A stretch of 64,000 nucleotides of DNA from Sphaerotilus mobilis (lineage in GTDB: Bacteria; Pseudomonadota; Gammaproteobacteria; Burkholderiales; Burkholderiaceae_C): the NCBI RefSeq assembly GCF_004216565.1, contig NZ_SGWV01000010.1, positions 1 through 64,000 on the forward strand, read 5' to 3'. The translations under genes and the position numbers were made by a program. Below are positions 48,524 to 56,283 of the stretch, in pieces (the stretch's first letter is position 1; each line of letters starts with the position of its first letter). Below the pieces are notes generated by a model, which had not been told where the DNA came from, searched no databases, and was given only the letters and a program-made list of their open reading frames with translations.

Positions 48524-49549
48524 ATGAGTCTCCTGAATTCGACCGTGGGCGCACAGTCCATGACCTTCAAGCCGGCCCGCCGCAAGCTGCCTCCGGAGCT
48601 TGGCATCCTCCTCGTGCTGGTGGGCATCAGCCTGTTCTTCGAGGCACTGGGCTGGTGGGTCAATGGCCAGAGCTTCCTGATGAACCCCGAGCGGCTGCAG
48701 ATCATCATCCTGCAGATGGCGGTCATCGGCATCATCGCGGTGGGCGTCAACCTGGTGATCATCACCAGCGGCATCGACCTGTCGTCGGGCTCGGTGGTGG
48801 CGGCCTCGGCGGTCGTCGCGGCCAGCCTGGCGCAGGTCTCGGACTTCCCCCGCGCGGTCTTCCCGCAGCTGACCGATCTGCCGGCGATCTACCCGATCCT
48901 GGCGGGCGTTTTTGCCGGCCTGGTGATCGGGGTGATCAACGGCTCGCTGATCGCCTACACCGCGATCCCACCCTTCATCGCCACGCTGGGCACCATGGTC
49001 GCGGCGCGCGGCTTCGCCAAGTGGTTCACCGGCGGCATGCCGGTGTCGATGCTGACCGACGACTTCGCCTGGATCGGCTCGGGCGCCGTGCCGGTGTTCA
49101 TCTTCTTGATCCTGGCGGCGATCTTTCATGTGGTGTTGCGCTACACGCGCTTTGGCAAGTTCACCTACGCCATCGGCGCGAACCGCCAGGCGGCCATCGT
49201 CTCGGGCATCAACGTCAACCGCCACCTGATCTGGATCTACGCCGTGGCCGGCGTGCTCAGCGGCATTGCGGGCACCGTGACCGCCGCGCGCGCCATCTCG
49301 GGCCAGTCGGGCATGGGCGTCATGTACGAGCTCGACGCCATCGCGGCGGTGGTCATCGGCGGCACCTCGCTGGCCGGCGGCCTGGGCCGCATCACCGGCA
49401 CCGTGATCGGTGTGCTGATCCTCGGCGTGATGACCTCGGGCTTCACCTTCATCCGCATCGACGCGTACTACCAGGAGATGGTCAAGGGCGCCATCATCGT
49501 GGCGGCCGTGGTGGCCGACCAGTACCGCCAGCGCAAGCGCCGCAGCTGA
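48524..49549 (+). CDS. Sugar ABC transporter permease, inositol type (IatP-like)
   Basis: 341 residues, RbsC family, eight or more hydrophobic segments. Hallmarks: 'GVNLVIITSGIDLSSGSVVA', 'YTAIPPFIATLGTMVAARGF', 'RYTRFGKFTYAIGANRQAA', 'ARAISGQSGMGVMYELDAI', 'VIGGTSLAGGLGRITGT' (EAA-like loop contacting the ATPase). Final gene of the transporter operon, followed by an intrinsic terminator. Confidence 0.92.
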   Translation: MSLLNSTVGAQSMTFKPARRKLPPELGILLVLVGISLFFEALGWWVNGQSFLMNPERLQIIILQMAVIGIIAVGVNLVIITSGIDLSSGSVVAASAVVAASLAQVSDFPRAVFPQLTDLPAIYPILAGVFAGLVIGVINGSLIAYTAIPPFIATLGTMVAARGFAKWFTGGMPVSMLTDDFAWIGSGAVPVFIFLILAAIFHVVLRYTRFGKFTYAIGANRQAAIVSGINVNRHLIWIYAVAGVLSGIAGTVTAARAISGQSGMGVMYELDAIAAVVIGGTSLAGGLGRITGTVIGVLILGVMTSGFTFIRIDAYYQEMVKGAIIVAAVVADQYRQRKRRS

Positions 49550-49621
49550 TCGCCAAACACCGTTTTTCTGGGGAACGGACGCGGCTGGCAGGCGACGACG
49601 CCACTGGCCGAACACCGTGTC

Positions 49622-49654
49622 GAGGCAGGTTCCGCAAGGGGCCTGCCTCTTTTT
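49622..49654 (+). terminator. Intrinsic terminator of the inositol transporter operon
   Basis: Stem GAGGCAGGTTCC / GGGGCCTGCCTC (with two G-T pairs) closed by a GCAA tetraloop, followed by TTTTTCC, 73 bp past the permease stop. The T-run is on the plus strand, so it ends transporter transcription; the convergent LacI gene ends 24 bp beyond. Confidence 0.9.
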
Positions 49655-49677
49655 CCTGGTGCGGGCTCGATCCGCGC

Positions 49678-50730
49678 TCAGAGGTTCTCCACCACATGCA
49701 AGGCCGCTGGCATGCTCATCTGGGCGGCCAGGGTGTGGGCAGTCGTGTGGGCGGCCGTGCGGCGGTCCATGGCCGCGTGCATCGCGGCGACGACGGTGCG
49801 GGCGATGCGGCGGGTGGGGGTGGCCAGGACCAGGTCGACCAGGCCGTCGGCCAGGCCGGCGCGGTGTTCGGGCGTCAGCTCGTTGCAGACGGTGACGATG
49901 TGCGGGTCCGGCGGGCGGCGCTCGCGCAGCGCGCGGATGATGCCCGCCACGCCGCCGCCGGCCGCGTAGATGCCGACCAGATCGGGCTGGCGCCGCAGCA
50001 GGTCCAGCGTGGTCTCGTAGGCCAGCTGGTCGTCCTCCAGGTTGACGAGGGTGTCGAGCACGCGGAAGGCCGGCGCCTGTTCGCGCAGATAGGCGCGAAA
50101 GCTCATCTCGCAGACCTCCTGCCCCAGGTAGCGGTAGCTGCCCACAAAGACCGCCACCGGGCCGGGCACGGGCGCCATCCGGCTGATGGTCCAGGCGGCG
50201 GTGCGTCCGCTCTTGCGACCGTCGACGCCAACGTAGCCGGCGCGCTCAGGCGCACTCAGGTCCGACAGCAGCGTCCAGCAGGGCTTGCCCTCGGCGTGCA
50301 ACGTACGGATCGCCTCATTGACGTGCGGGTGCTCGATCGCCACCAGCGCGAGCGCATCGACCTCGCGGCCCAAGTCAAGGATGCGGCGGGCGATCTCGGC
50401 CGGGTCGAGCGCGTCGATGTACTCGATCACCGACACCGCCCGCGGCTGCCCGGGCGCGGCCACGGCGGCGTTCAGGTCGTCGGCGAACAGCCGGTAGAAG
50501 GACGCATGGCGCTTTTGCAGGCAAAAACCCAGCGAGCGCAACGCCGTGTGCTCGCGCAGCCGCTCGCGCATCAGGCGGGCACCGTGGTGGCCCAGGCGCT
50601 CGGCGGCCTCGATGACGCGCAGGGCGGTCGCCTCCTTGACCGGCAAGCGGCTGTTGAGCACCCGGTCGACGGTGGCGCTGCTGACGCCAGCCGCCAAGGC
50701 CACGTCGTTCAGGGTCGCTCGGCTGCCCAT
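49678..50730 (-). CDS. LacI-family transcriptional regulator, 350 aa
   Basis: HTH at the N-terminus 'TLNDVALAAGVSSATVDRVLNS', then a periplasmic-binding-like domain ('VDALALVAIEHPHVNEAIR', 'RAGYVGVDGRKSGRTAAW', 'VAVFVGSYRYLGQEVCEMSF', 'YAAGGGVAGIIRALRER'). The style (AAGG-VAGIIRAL) recalls LacI regulators with inositol or rhizopine-like ligands, such as MocR-adjacent ones, but the ligand is unknown. It is divergent from mocD across a 189-bp gap and probably controls the mocDE pair. Confidence 0.85.
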   Translation of the reverse strand: MGSRATLNDVALAAGVSSATVDRVLNSRLPVKEATALRVIEAAERLGHHGARLMRERLREHTALRSLGFCLQKRHASFYRLFADDLNAAVAAPGQPRAVSVIEYIDALDPAEIARRILDLGREVDALALVAIEHPHVNEAIRTLHAEGKPCWTLLSDLSAPERAGYVGVDGRKSGRTAAWTISRMAPVPGPVAVFVGSYRYLGQEVCEMSFRAYLREQAPAFRVLDTLVNLEDDQLAYETTLDLLRRQPDLVGIYAAGGGVAGIIRALRERRPPDPHIVTVCNELTPEHRAGLADGLVDLVLATPTRRIARTVVAAMHAAMDRRTAAHTTAHTLAAQMSMPAALHVVENL

Positions 50731-50871
50731 GGCCCGTCCTCCTGTTCAGTTCCGAAGAACTGATGATGGAAATGCAATGAATCTATGCGCCAGAGATGAT
50801 GCCTTCTGATGGGAAATGATGGAAGTTCGTTGTCGTCAACGGCGCGCCTGCCTACGATCGCGACCGTCGTC

Positions 50872-50887
50872 TGGAAATTCTTTTCCA
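50872..50887. promoter_or_regulatory. Near-perfect GGAA-N6-TTCC box upstream of mocD
   Basis: TGGAAATTCTTTTCCA, 32 bp before the mocD start. It matches the rhizobial IolR consensus exactly and the boxes at 35683 and 45604 closely. No partner 30 bp away; weaker look-alikes begin near 50768 and 50821. Could be read by RpiR, by the adjoining LacI protein, or both. Confidence 0.6.
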
Positions 50888-50919
50888 TCAGAACGTCGAC
50901 ACGAAAAGGAACCCGAGAC

Positions 50920-52002
50920 ATGAGCACTTCCGCCGCACCCGCCGCGATCCGCAGCCCGCAGCCGACCTTGTCCGACTACGCCCTGATCGGCGGGGCGGGC
51001 GAGCGCGCCGCCGCTGCCGGGCTGGTCAACGCCAACTGGTACCGCTGCGAGGTGCCGCGCGCCACGATGAAAGAGCTGATGAAGCGCGACGATGCCCACG
51101 CCATCCGCGACACCGTCCTCTGGTACGCGCTGATCCTCGCGGCCGGCACGGCGCTGGTCGCCACCTGGGGCTCGCCATGGGCCTGGCTGGCCTTCTTCGT
51201 CTACGCGACGCTGTACGGCGGCCCGGCCGACAGCCGCTGGCACGAGTCCAGCCACGGCACCGCCTTCAAGACCCGCTGGATGAACGACCTGCTCTACCAG
51301 CTCGCGTCCTTCCAGGTGCTGCGCCGGCCAACCAAATGGCGCTGGAGCCATGCCCGTCACCACACCGACACGCTGGTCACCGGCCGCGACCCGGAAGTGG
51401 CCGCTCCCGTGCCGACCGACCTGTTCTCCATGGCGCTGAACGTCTTCGCCATCAAGAACGGCCCGCGTGAACTGATCGCCGTGCTGCGCAACGCCATGGG
51501 CCAGCTCGACGCCGAGGAGAAGACCTTCGTGCCCGAGACGGAGTGGCCGCGCCTGGTCAAGGAAGCGCGGGTCTGGGTGGCCGTCTACGCCGCCCTCATC
51601 GCCAGCGCGCTGCTGCTGGAGAGCGTCTTGCCGCTGCTGCTGCTGGGCCTGCTGCCGGGCATGGCCGGTGCGTGGCTCTACAACTTCTTCGGCCTGACCC
51701 AGCATGCCGGCCTGCCGGAGAACGTGACCGACCACCGCCTGAACTGCCGCACGGTCCACATGAATCCGGTGTTCCGCTTCCTCTACTGGAACATGAACTA
51801 CCACGTCGAACACCACATGTTCCCGATGGTCCCGTACCACGCACTGCCCAAGCTGCACGAGGCCATCCGCACCGATTGCCCTCCCGCCTACACCGGCACG
51901 CTGCAGGCCTATGCCGAGATCATCCCGGCGCTGCTGCGCCAGCGCCGCGAACCGGGCCACTTCGTGCAGCGCCCGCTGCCCGCCGCTGCGGCGCGCGGCT
52001 GA
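50920..52002 (+). CDS. mocD: MocD-like fatty-acid-desaturase-family oxygenase
   Basis: Start at the ATG at 50920 (MSTSAAPAAIR) with AAAAGGA upstream; the frame is open further left without a good site. 360 residues. Three histidine boxes of membrane di-iron desaturases/hydroxylases: 'WHESSHGT', 'SHARHHTDT' and 'YHVEHHMFP', with hydrophobic segments between them ('YALILAAGTALVATWGSPWA', 'LPLLLLGLLPGMAGAW'). It is followed at 32 bp by a Rieske ferredoxin, the mocD-mocE arrangement known for rhizopine (3-O-methyl-scyllo-inosamine) demethylation. The substrate could instead be another methylated cyclitol such as pinitol or bornesitol. Confidence 0.8.
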   Translation: MSTSAAPAAIRSPQPTLSDYALIGGAGERAAAAGLVNANWYRCEVPRATMKELMKRDDAHAIRDTVLWYALILAAGTALVATWGSPWAWLAFFVYATLYGGPADSRWHESSHGTAFKTRWMNDLLYQLASFQVLRRPTKWRWSHARHHTDTLVTGRDPEVAAPVPTDLFSMALNVFAIKNGPRELIAVLRNAMGQLDAEEKTFVPETEWPRLVKEARVWVAVYAALIASALLLESVLPLLLLGLLPGMAGAWLYNFFGLTQHAGLPENVTDHRLNCRTVHMNPVFRFLYWNMNYHVEHHMFPMVPYHALPKLHEAIRTDCPPAYTGTLQAYAEIIPALLRQRREPGHFVQRPLPAAAARG

Positions 52003-52034
52003 TCGCCCCCACCCAAGGACCAAGGAGACACGCC

Positions 52035-52349
52035 ATGAGCAACTGGGTCAACGTCTGCGATTTGCACGACCTCGACGACGAGGACGTCATGCGCTTCGAC
52101 CACGGCGGCAAGACCTACGCCGTCTACCGCTACGACGGCCACGTCTACGCCAGCGACGGCCTGTGCACACACGAGAAGGTGCACCTGTGCGACGGCCTGG
52201 TGATGGAACACGTCATCGAATGCCCCAAGCACAACGGCCGCTTCGACATCCGCGACGGCCGTGCGCTGGGCGCGCCGGTCTGCGTCAACCTCAAGACCTG
52301 GCCGGCGCGCATCGCCAACGGGCAGATCCAGATCCAGATCGAGGCCTGA
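52035..52349 (+). CDS. mocE: MocE-type Rieske [2Fe-2S] ferredoxin
   Basis: 104 residues, AAGGAGAC before the ATG. Rieske cluster ligands are in 'CTHEKVHLCDG' (Cys-x-His) and 'CPKHNGRFD' (Cys-x-x-His). The small soluble form fits a ferredoxin carrying electrons from a flavin reductase to the adjoining di-iron oxygenase. Cotranscribed with mocD; the matching reductase is the MocF-like protein at 35.8-37.0 kb. Confidence 0.88.
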   Translation: MSNWVNVCDLHDLDDEDVMRFDHGGKTYAVYRYDGHVYASDGLCTHEKVHLCDGLVMEHVIECPKHNGRFDIRDGRALGAPVCVNLKTWPARIANGQIQIQIEA

Positions 52350-52382
52350 TCCCAGGATCGGCCCGCCGAGGTCAGAATCGCG

Positions 52383-52411
52383 GGAACTTATCCGGCGCGG
52401 GCGCTGTCACA
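52383..52411 (+). promoter_or_regulatory. Possible ECF/sigma-E-type promoter before terC
   Basis: GGAACTT (52383-52389) then 16 bp then GTCACA (52406-52411). GGAACTT is the classic -35 element of RpoE-like sigma factors; the -10 is a partial match. The -10 overlaps a GCGCTG-TCA-CAGCGC hairpin (52401-52415) that runs into GTTTT, so the signal is ambiguous. Confidence 0.35.
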
Positions 52412-52427
52412 GCGCGTTTTGCCGGTG

Positions 52428-52458
52428 AAGGCCGGTGCCTCAGGGGCACCGGCCTTTT
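52428..52458 (+). terminator. Intrinsic terminator or attenuator between mocE and terC
   Basis: AAGGCCGGTGCC-TCAGG-GGCACCGGCCTT followed by TT. Stem of 12 bp. It lies 79 bp after mocE and 46 bp before terC, so it either ends mocDE or attenuates terC. I looked for the yybP-ykoY manganese riboswitch core often found before terC genes and did not recognise it. Confidence 0.75.
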
Positions 52459-52503
52459 GCCTTTCCAACACGCCTCACGGCAACTTTATTTCGAGGGAAA
52501 CCC

Positions 52504-53253
52504 ATGTTCGACTGGCTCGCCGACCCCAATGCCTGGATCGCGCTCGCGACCCTGACCGCGCTCGAGATCGTGCTCGGCATCGACAACATCATCTTCATCT
52601 CGATCCTGGTCGGCCGCCTGCCCGAAGCACAGCGCGACCGTGCAAGGCGGCTGGGACTGTCGCTGGCGATGGGCTCGCGCATCGCCCTGCTGCTGTCGCT
52701 GGCCTGGATCATGCGTTTGACGGAGCCGATGTTCACCGTGATGGGCAACGAGATCTCCGGCCGTGACCTGATCCTGCTCGGCGGTGGCCTCTTCCTGCTG
52801 TGGAAGAGCGTGCACGAGATCCACGGCTCGCTCGAAGGCGGACACGAGGAGAGCCACGCCGCCGGTGCGGCGAAGGCCACCTTCGCGGGTGTGCTGGTGC
52901 AGATCGCGATCATCGACATCGTCTTCTCGCTCGACTCGGTCATCACCGCCGTGGGCCTGGCCGACCAGATCGCGGTGATGGTGCTGGCCATCCTGATCTC
53001 GGTGGGCGTGATGATGTTTGCCGCCAAGTCGATCGGCGAGTTCGTCGACCGCCACCCGACCATCAAGATGCTGGCGCTGTCCTTCCTGGTGCTGGTGGGT
53101 GTCACGCTGATCGCCGAAGGCTTCGACACCCATGTTCCGAAGGGCTACATCTACTTCGCCATGGCCTTCTCGGTGATCGTCGAGATGATCAACATCCGCC
53201 TGCGCAGCAAGATGGCACCCAAGCCGGTGGTGCTGCACAAGGATGCGCCCTGA
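52504..53253 (+). CDS. TerC-family integral membrane protein
   Basis: Start at the ATG at 52504 (MFDWLADPNAWIALATL) with a GAGGGAAA site. 249 residues, about seven hydrophobic segments. Family acidic motifs are 'EIVLGIDNIIF' near residue 25 and 'IIDIVFSLDSVITAVG' near 140, proposed to bind metal ions, separated by a His/Glu-rich loop ('EIHGSLEGGHEESHAAG'). Relatives are implicated in Mn2+ export or metal loading of exported proteins, and tellurite resistance. Unrelated to the inositol genes by function; convergent with the ROK repressor gene across a 133-bp gap with no clear terminator. Confidence 0.88.
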   Translation: MFDWLADPNAWIALATLTALEIVLGIDNIIFISILVGRLPEAQRDRARRLGLSLAMGSRIALLLSLAWIMRLTEPMFTVMGNEISGRDLILLGGGLFLLWKSVHEIHGSLEGGHEESHAAGAAKATFAGVLVQIAIIDIVFSLDSVITAVGLADQIAVMVLAILISVGVMMFAAKSIGEFVDRHPTIKMLALSFLVLVGVTLIAEGFDTHVPKGYIYFAMAFSVIVEMINIRLRSKMAPKPVVLHKDAP

Positions 53254-53386
53254 GCTTGACCGCGTCGCCGCAGCTTGATTGGGCAGGATGACGGCCCCAC
53301 GCACGGGGTTCAGGCGGCACCTGCTGCTGCAGACCCCTCGCCCTCGCCCTTGATATCACCCTTGACCTGAACCGGGGCGAGCTCCC

Positions 53387-54595
53387 TCACCCACCCGGCC
53401 CGCTCGCCCCGAACACCAGCCGCTCGTCGATCGCCAGATGCGCGCGGTGCAGCAGCATCGCGCCGCCAAGTGCGCAGGCGTTGACCGTCAGGGTCGAGAC
53501 CTCGATGACGGGCAGGTCGTGCGGGGGCACCAGGTGCTTGCGGATCGAGTCGAGCACCTGGCCGCGCGCCGGCTCGAACAGCGCGGCGACCGGGCCGCCG
53601 AGCACGATGCGGCCGGGGTCGAGCACGCTGATCAGCGAGGCAAGGCCGCGGCCCATCCACCAAGCCCAGTCGGACAAGGTGCGTTGCGCGGCGGGCAGAC
53701 CCGCGTCCAGCGCCGCCAGAAAGGCATCGAGCCCCTCGGCCTCGCCGCCGTGGTGCTGGAAGCGCGCCAGCACGGCTTCGCGGCCAACGTAGCTCTCGAA
53801 CGAACCCTGCACCGCCGTGCGGGTCTCGAAGCCGTGTTCGCCCAGGTGGATGTGGCCGATCTCGCCGGCCTGGCCGCGTTGGCCACGCAGCAGCCGACCC
53901 GCGCTGGCGATGCCGCCGCCCACGCCGGCATCGAGGTAGACAAACAGCGCTTCGGCACCGGGCGGCTGGTCGCGGCCGAACAGCTCGGCGGCGGCAAAGG
54001 CGTTGGCGTCGTTTTCGGCGCTGATGGGGCGATGCCAGCCCAGCCGCTCGACCAGCAAGCGCTGGACAGGCACCTGTTGCCAGCCGAGCACCGGTGCGCG
54101 CAAGACCACGCCGTCGGACGTCACCAGGCCCGGCACCGTCAGGTTCAGGCCCTGCACGACCTGGCCGCTCGGCAGCTGGCGCATCACGCCCTCGACCATC
54201 TCCGCCAGCCGGTCGACCACCGCATCGACCGCGCCGATCTCGGCGCGCCAGTCCAGCGTGCGGCTGTGCACGGTGCGTCCGGCGAGGTCGATCACGACGA
54301 CCGACAGGTGGCCCACGCCGATGTCCGCGCCGATGAAGGCGGCGTGGCCGGCGTTCAGGTGCACGCCCTGACCCGGGCGACCGGTCTTGGCGGCCACCGG
54401 CGTGCCGGTGGCGGTGCCCAGGTCGGTCTCGCGCACCAGGCCTTGTTCGATCAGGCCGACGATCAGGTTGCCGACGGTCGAACGCATCAGCCCCAGCTCG
54501 CGGGCCAGGTCGGCGCGGGTGGTCACGCCGTGCCGGAACAGCGCGTCGAGCACGCGGACCTCGTTGATGTGCCGCACGGCACGGGGCATGGACAT
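53387..54595 (-). CDS. ROK-family transcriptional repressor (NagC/XylR type)
   Basis: 402 residues. N-terminal winged helix ('HINEVRVLDALFRHGVTTRA', 'LARELGLMRSTVGNLIVGLI') then a ROK fold: 'FIGADIGVGHLSVVVIDLAG', 'GLNLTVPGLV', 'AENDANAFAAAELFG', 'DAGVGGGIAS'. The usual zinc Cys cluster after 'GEIGHIHLGEHGF' is missing (GFETRTAVQ), as in some sugar-sensing repressors. Last gene of the operon, 24 bp after the ROK kinase; an AT-rich dyad at 59112 is a candidate operator. Confidence 0.85.
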   Translation of the reverse strand: MSMPRAVRHINEVRVLDALFRHGVTTRADLARELGLMRSTVGNLIVGLIEQGLVRETDLGTATGTPVAAKTGRPGQGVHLNAGHAAFIGADIGVGHLSVVVIDLAGRTVHSRTLDWRAEIGAVDAVVDRLAEMVEGVMRQLPSGQVVQGLNLTVPGLVTSDGVVLRAPVLGWQQVPVQRLLVERLGWHRPISAENDANAFAAAELFGRDQPPGAEALFVYLDAGVGGGIASAGRLLRGQRGQAGEIGHIHLGEHGFETRTAVQGSFESYVGREAVLARFQHHGGEAEGLDAFLAALDAGLPAAQRTLSDWAWWMGRGLASLISVLDPGRIVLGGPVAALFEPARGQVLDSIRKHLVPPHDLPVIEVSTLTVNACALGGAMLLHRAHLAIDERLVFGASGPGG

Positions 54596-54619
54596 GAGGC
54601 GTCGATCCGGTCAGCGGCT

Positions 54620-55576
54620 TCAGGAAGGCAGCACCAGCGATGCCGCACCGACCAGCCCGGCATTGGGCCCCAGTGCAGCCGGCACCACCGGCACGTCGCG
54701 GAACGGCGGCAGCGCACGCCGTGCGACCTGTGCCGCGATCCCCGCCTTCAACAGGTCGAAGCCGGTCGACACGCCACCGCCGATCACCACCGCCTGCGGA
54801 CTGAAGATGTGCAGCAGGTTGACGATGCCGATGCCGAGTTCTTCGGCCTCTTGCGCCATGAGTTCGAGCGCCAGCGCATCGCCCGCACGGGCCGCGTCCG
54901 ACACATGGGCGCCGTTCAAGCCGGGGCCGATGCGGGCCAGCAGGCTGTCCGGCCGAGTGGGCGCCAGCCGGCGCGCGCGCTGACCCAGCGTGGTGCCGGA
55001 GGCCTGGGCCTCCCAGCAGCCCTGGTTGCCGCAGGTGCAGGTCTCGCCTTGCGGCTGTGTCGTCATGTGACCGATGTGCGCGGCCATGCTGCGACGCCCG
55101 CGCAGCACCTGGCCACCGGCGATGACACCGCCGCCGATGCCGGTGCTGACGGTCACGTAGACGAAGTCGCTCAGGCCGCGACCGGCGCCGAAGCGCCATT
55201 CGCCGATGGCCGCGCTGACGCCGTCGTTCTCCAGCACCACCGGGCGTTGCAGCGCCTCGTTGAGCCAGGCCACCAGCGGGATGTCGATCCAGCCCGGCAT
55301 GGTCGAGATGCTCAGCACCACGCCGGTGACGTTGTCCAGCGGACCGGGCGAACTCACGCCCACGCCGGAGAGGTGTTCCGGCGCCACGCCCTGCGTGACC
55401 GCGTCGACCAGCCGCCGGATCTGCTCGACCACGGCGCGCGGGCCGCCCGCCAGGTCGCTGCGCTCGGCCGCCCGAGCGAGCAGTTCACCGTCGGCGCGCA
55501 TCAACGCCGTGCGGACCTGCGTGCCGCCGAGGTCCACGCCCACGGCGAGCGAACGTCCTGCGGCGGCGGCCGTCAT
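54620..55576 (-). CDS. ROK-family sugar kinase
   Basis: ATG at 55576 overlaps the upstream stop by 4 bp. 318 residues. Phosphate loop 'VGVDLGGTQVRTALM', catalytic Asp in 'ENDGVSAAIGEWRFGAG', 'TVSTGIGGGVIAGG', and the zinc motif 'CTCGNQGCWEAQASG'. These are intact, so it should be an active kinase of glucose-like or amino-sugar substrates. Translationally coupled to the epimerase-like gene. Confidence 0.87.
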   Translation of the reverse strand: MTAAAAGRSLAVGVDLGGTQVRTALMRADGELLARAAERSDLAGGPRAVVEQIRRLVDAVTQGVAPEHLSGVGVSSPGPLDNVTGVVLSISTMPGWIDIPLVAWLNEALQRPVVLENDGVSAAIGEWRFGAGRGLSDFVYVTVSTGIGGGVIAGGQVLRGRRSMAAHIGHMTTQPQGETCTCGNQGCWEAQASGTTLGQRARRLAPTRPDSLLARIGPGLNGAHVSDAARAGDALALELMAQEAEELGIGIVNLLHIFSPQAVVIGGGVSTGFDLLKAGIAAQVARRALPPFRDVPVVPAALGPNAGLVGAASLVLPS

Positions 55577-56283
55577 TGCGCGGCCAGCCACGCCATGCGG
55601 GCGTCCAGGTTGGCATCGCCGAAGGCCAGCGAGCCGAGCACGACCCCTTCGGCACCGGCCGCGCGCAGCTGCGGCACGGTCTCGTGGCGGATGCCGCCGT
55701 CGGCGATGACGCGGATGCGGCCGTCCAGCCCGGCGGCCTGGACCATCGCACGGGCCTCGCGCAGGCGGTCCAGCGCGTCCTCGTGCAGGCCCTTGCCCTT
55801 GACGCCGATGGCGGTGCCCAGGAGCGTGATGAACTGGATCTGCGCCAGATAGGGCTGGAGCGTCGCGACCGGCGTCTCCACCCGCAGCACCAGGCCGGGG
55901 ATGCAGCCACGGCAGCGGATGTGGTCGAGCGCGCCGGTGGCCACGCTGGCGCATTCGGCATGCACGGTGATGACGTCTGCACCAGCGTCGGCGAACTGGT
56001 CGATCTGGGCGGCCAGGATGCTGTCCTCCACCATCAGGTGGACATGCAAGGGCACAGGGCTGGCCGCCCGAACACGCGCCATCAGGTCAGGGAACAACAG
56101 GAAGGCCGGCGCGAAATGGCCGTCGGCGACGTCGATGTGCAGCAGGTCGGCGTGCGGCTGGATGCGCTGGAGGTCCGCGCCAATGTTCAGCAGGTCGGCC
56201 GACCAGACCGAGAACTCGGCGATCGGGCGGGTGGTCGGCAGGCGGTCGAACCAGCCCGGGGCGGGACGTGAGGTGGCGGTCAT
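55573..56283 (-). CDS. Ribulose-phosphate 3-epimerase-family protein
   Basis: 236 residues. Motifs 'FSVWSADLLNIGADLQRI', 'LLHIDVADGHFAPAF' (metal His and Asp), 'LHVHLMVEDS', 'VITVHAEC', 'RVIADGGIRHETV' match Rpe/AlsE. 'FSVWSADLLNIGAD' differs from housekeeping Rpe (typically SILSADFA), so a specialised epimerase, such as for allulose- or another ketose-phosphate, is likely. It overlaps both neighbours. Confidence 0.8.
   Translation of the reverse strand: MTATSRPAPGWFDRLPTTRPIAEFSVWSADLLNIGADLQRIQPHADLLHIDVADGHFAPAFLLFPDLMARVRAASPVPLHVHLMVEDSILAAQIDQFADAGADVITVHAECASVATGALDHIRCRGCIPGLVLRVETPVATLQPYLAQIQFITLLGTAIGVKGKGLHEDALDRLREARAMVQAAGLDGRIRVIADGGIRHETVPQLRAAGAEGVVLGSLAFGDANLDARMAWLAAQ

Noticed and set aside
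46717-49615. Long minus-strand frames over the inositol ABC transporter
   Set aside because: Antisense to clear ATPase and permease genes with intact motifs.
52350-52503. yybP-ykoY manganese riboswitch before terC
   Set aside because: The conserved GGGGAGUA-type core and its partner loop were not found by eye.
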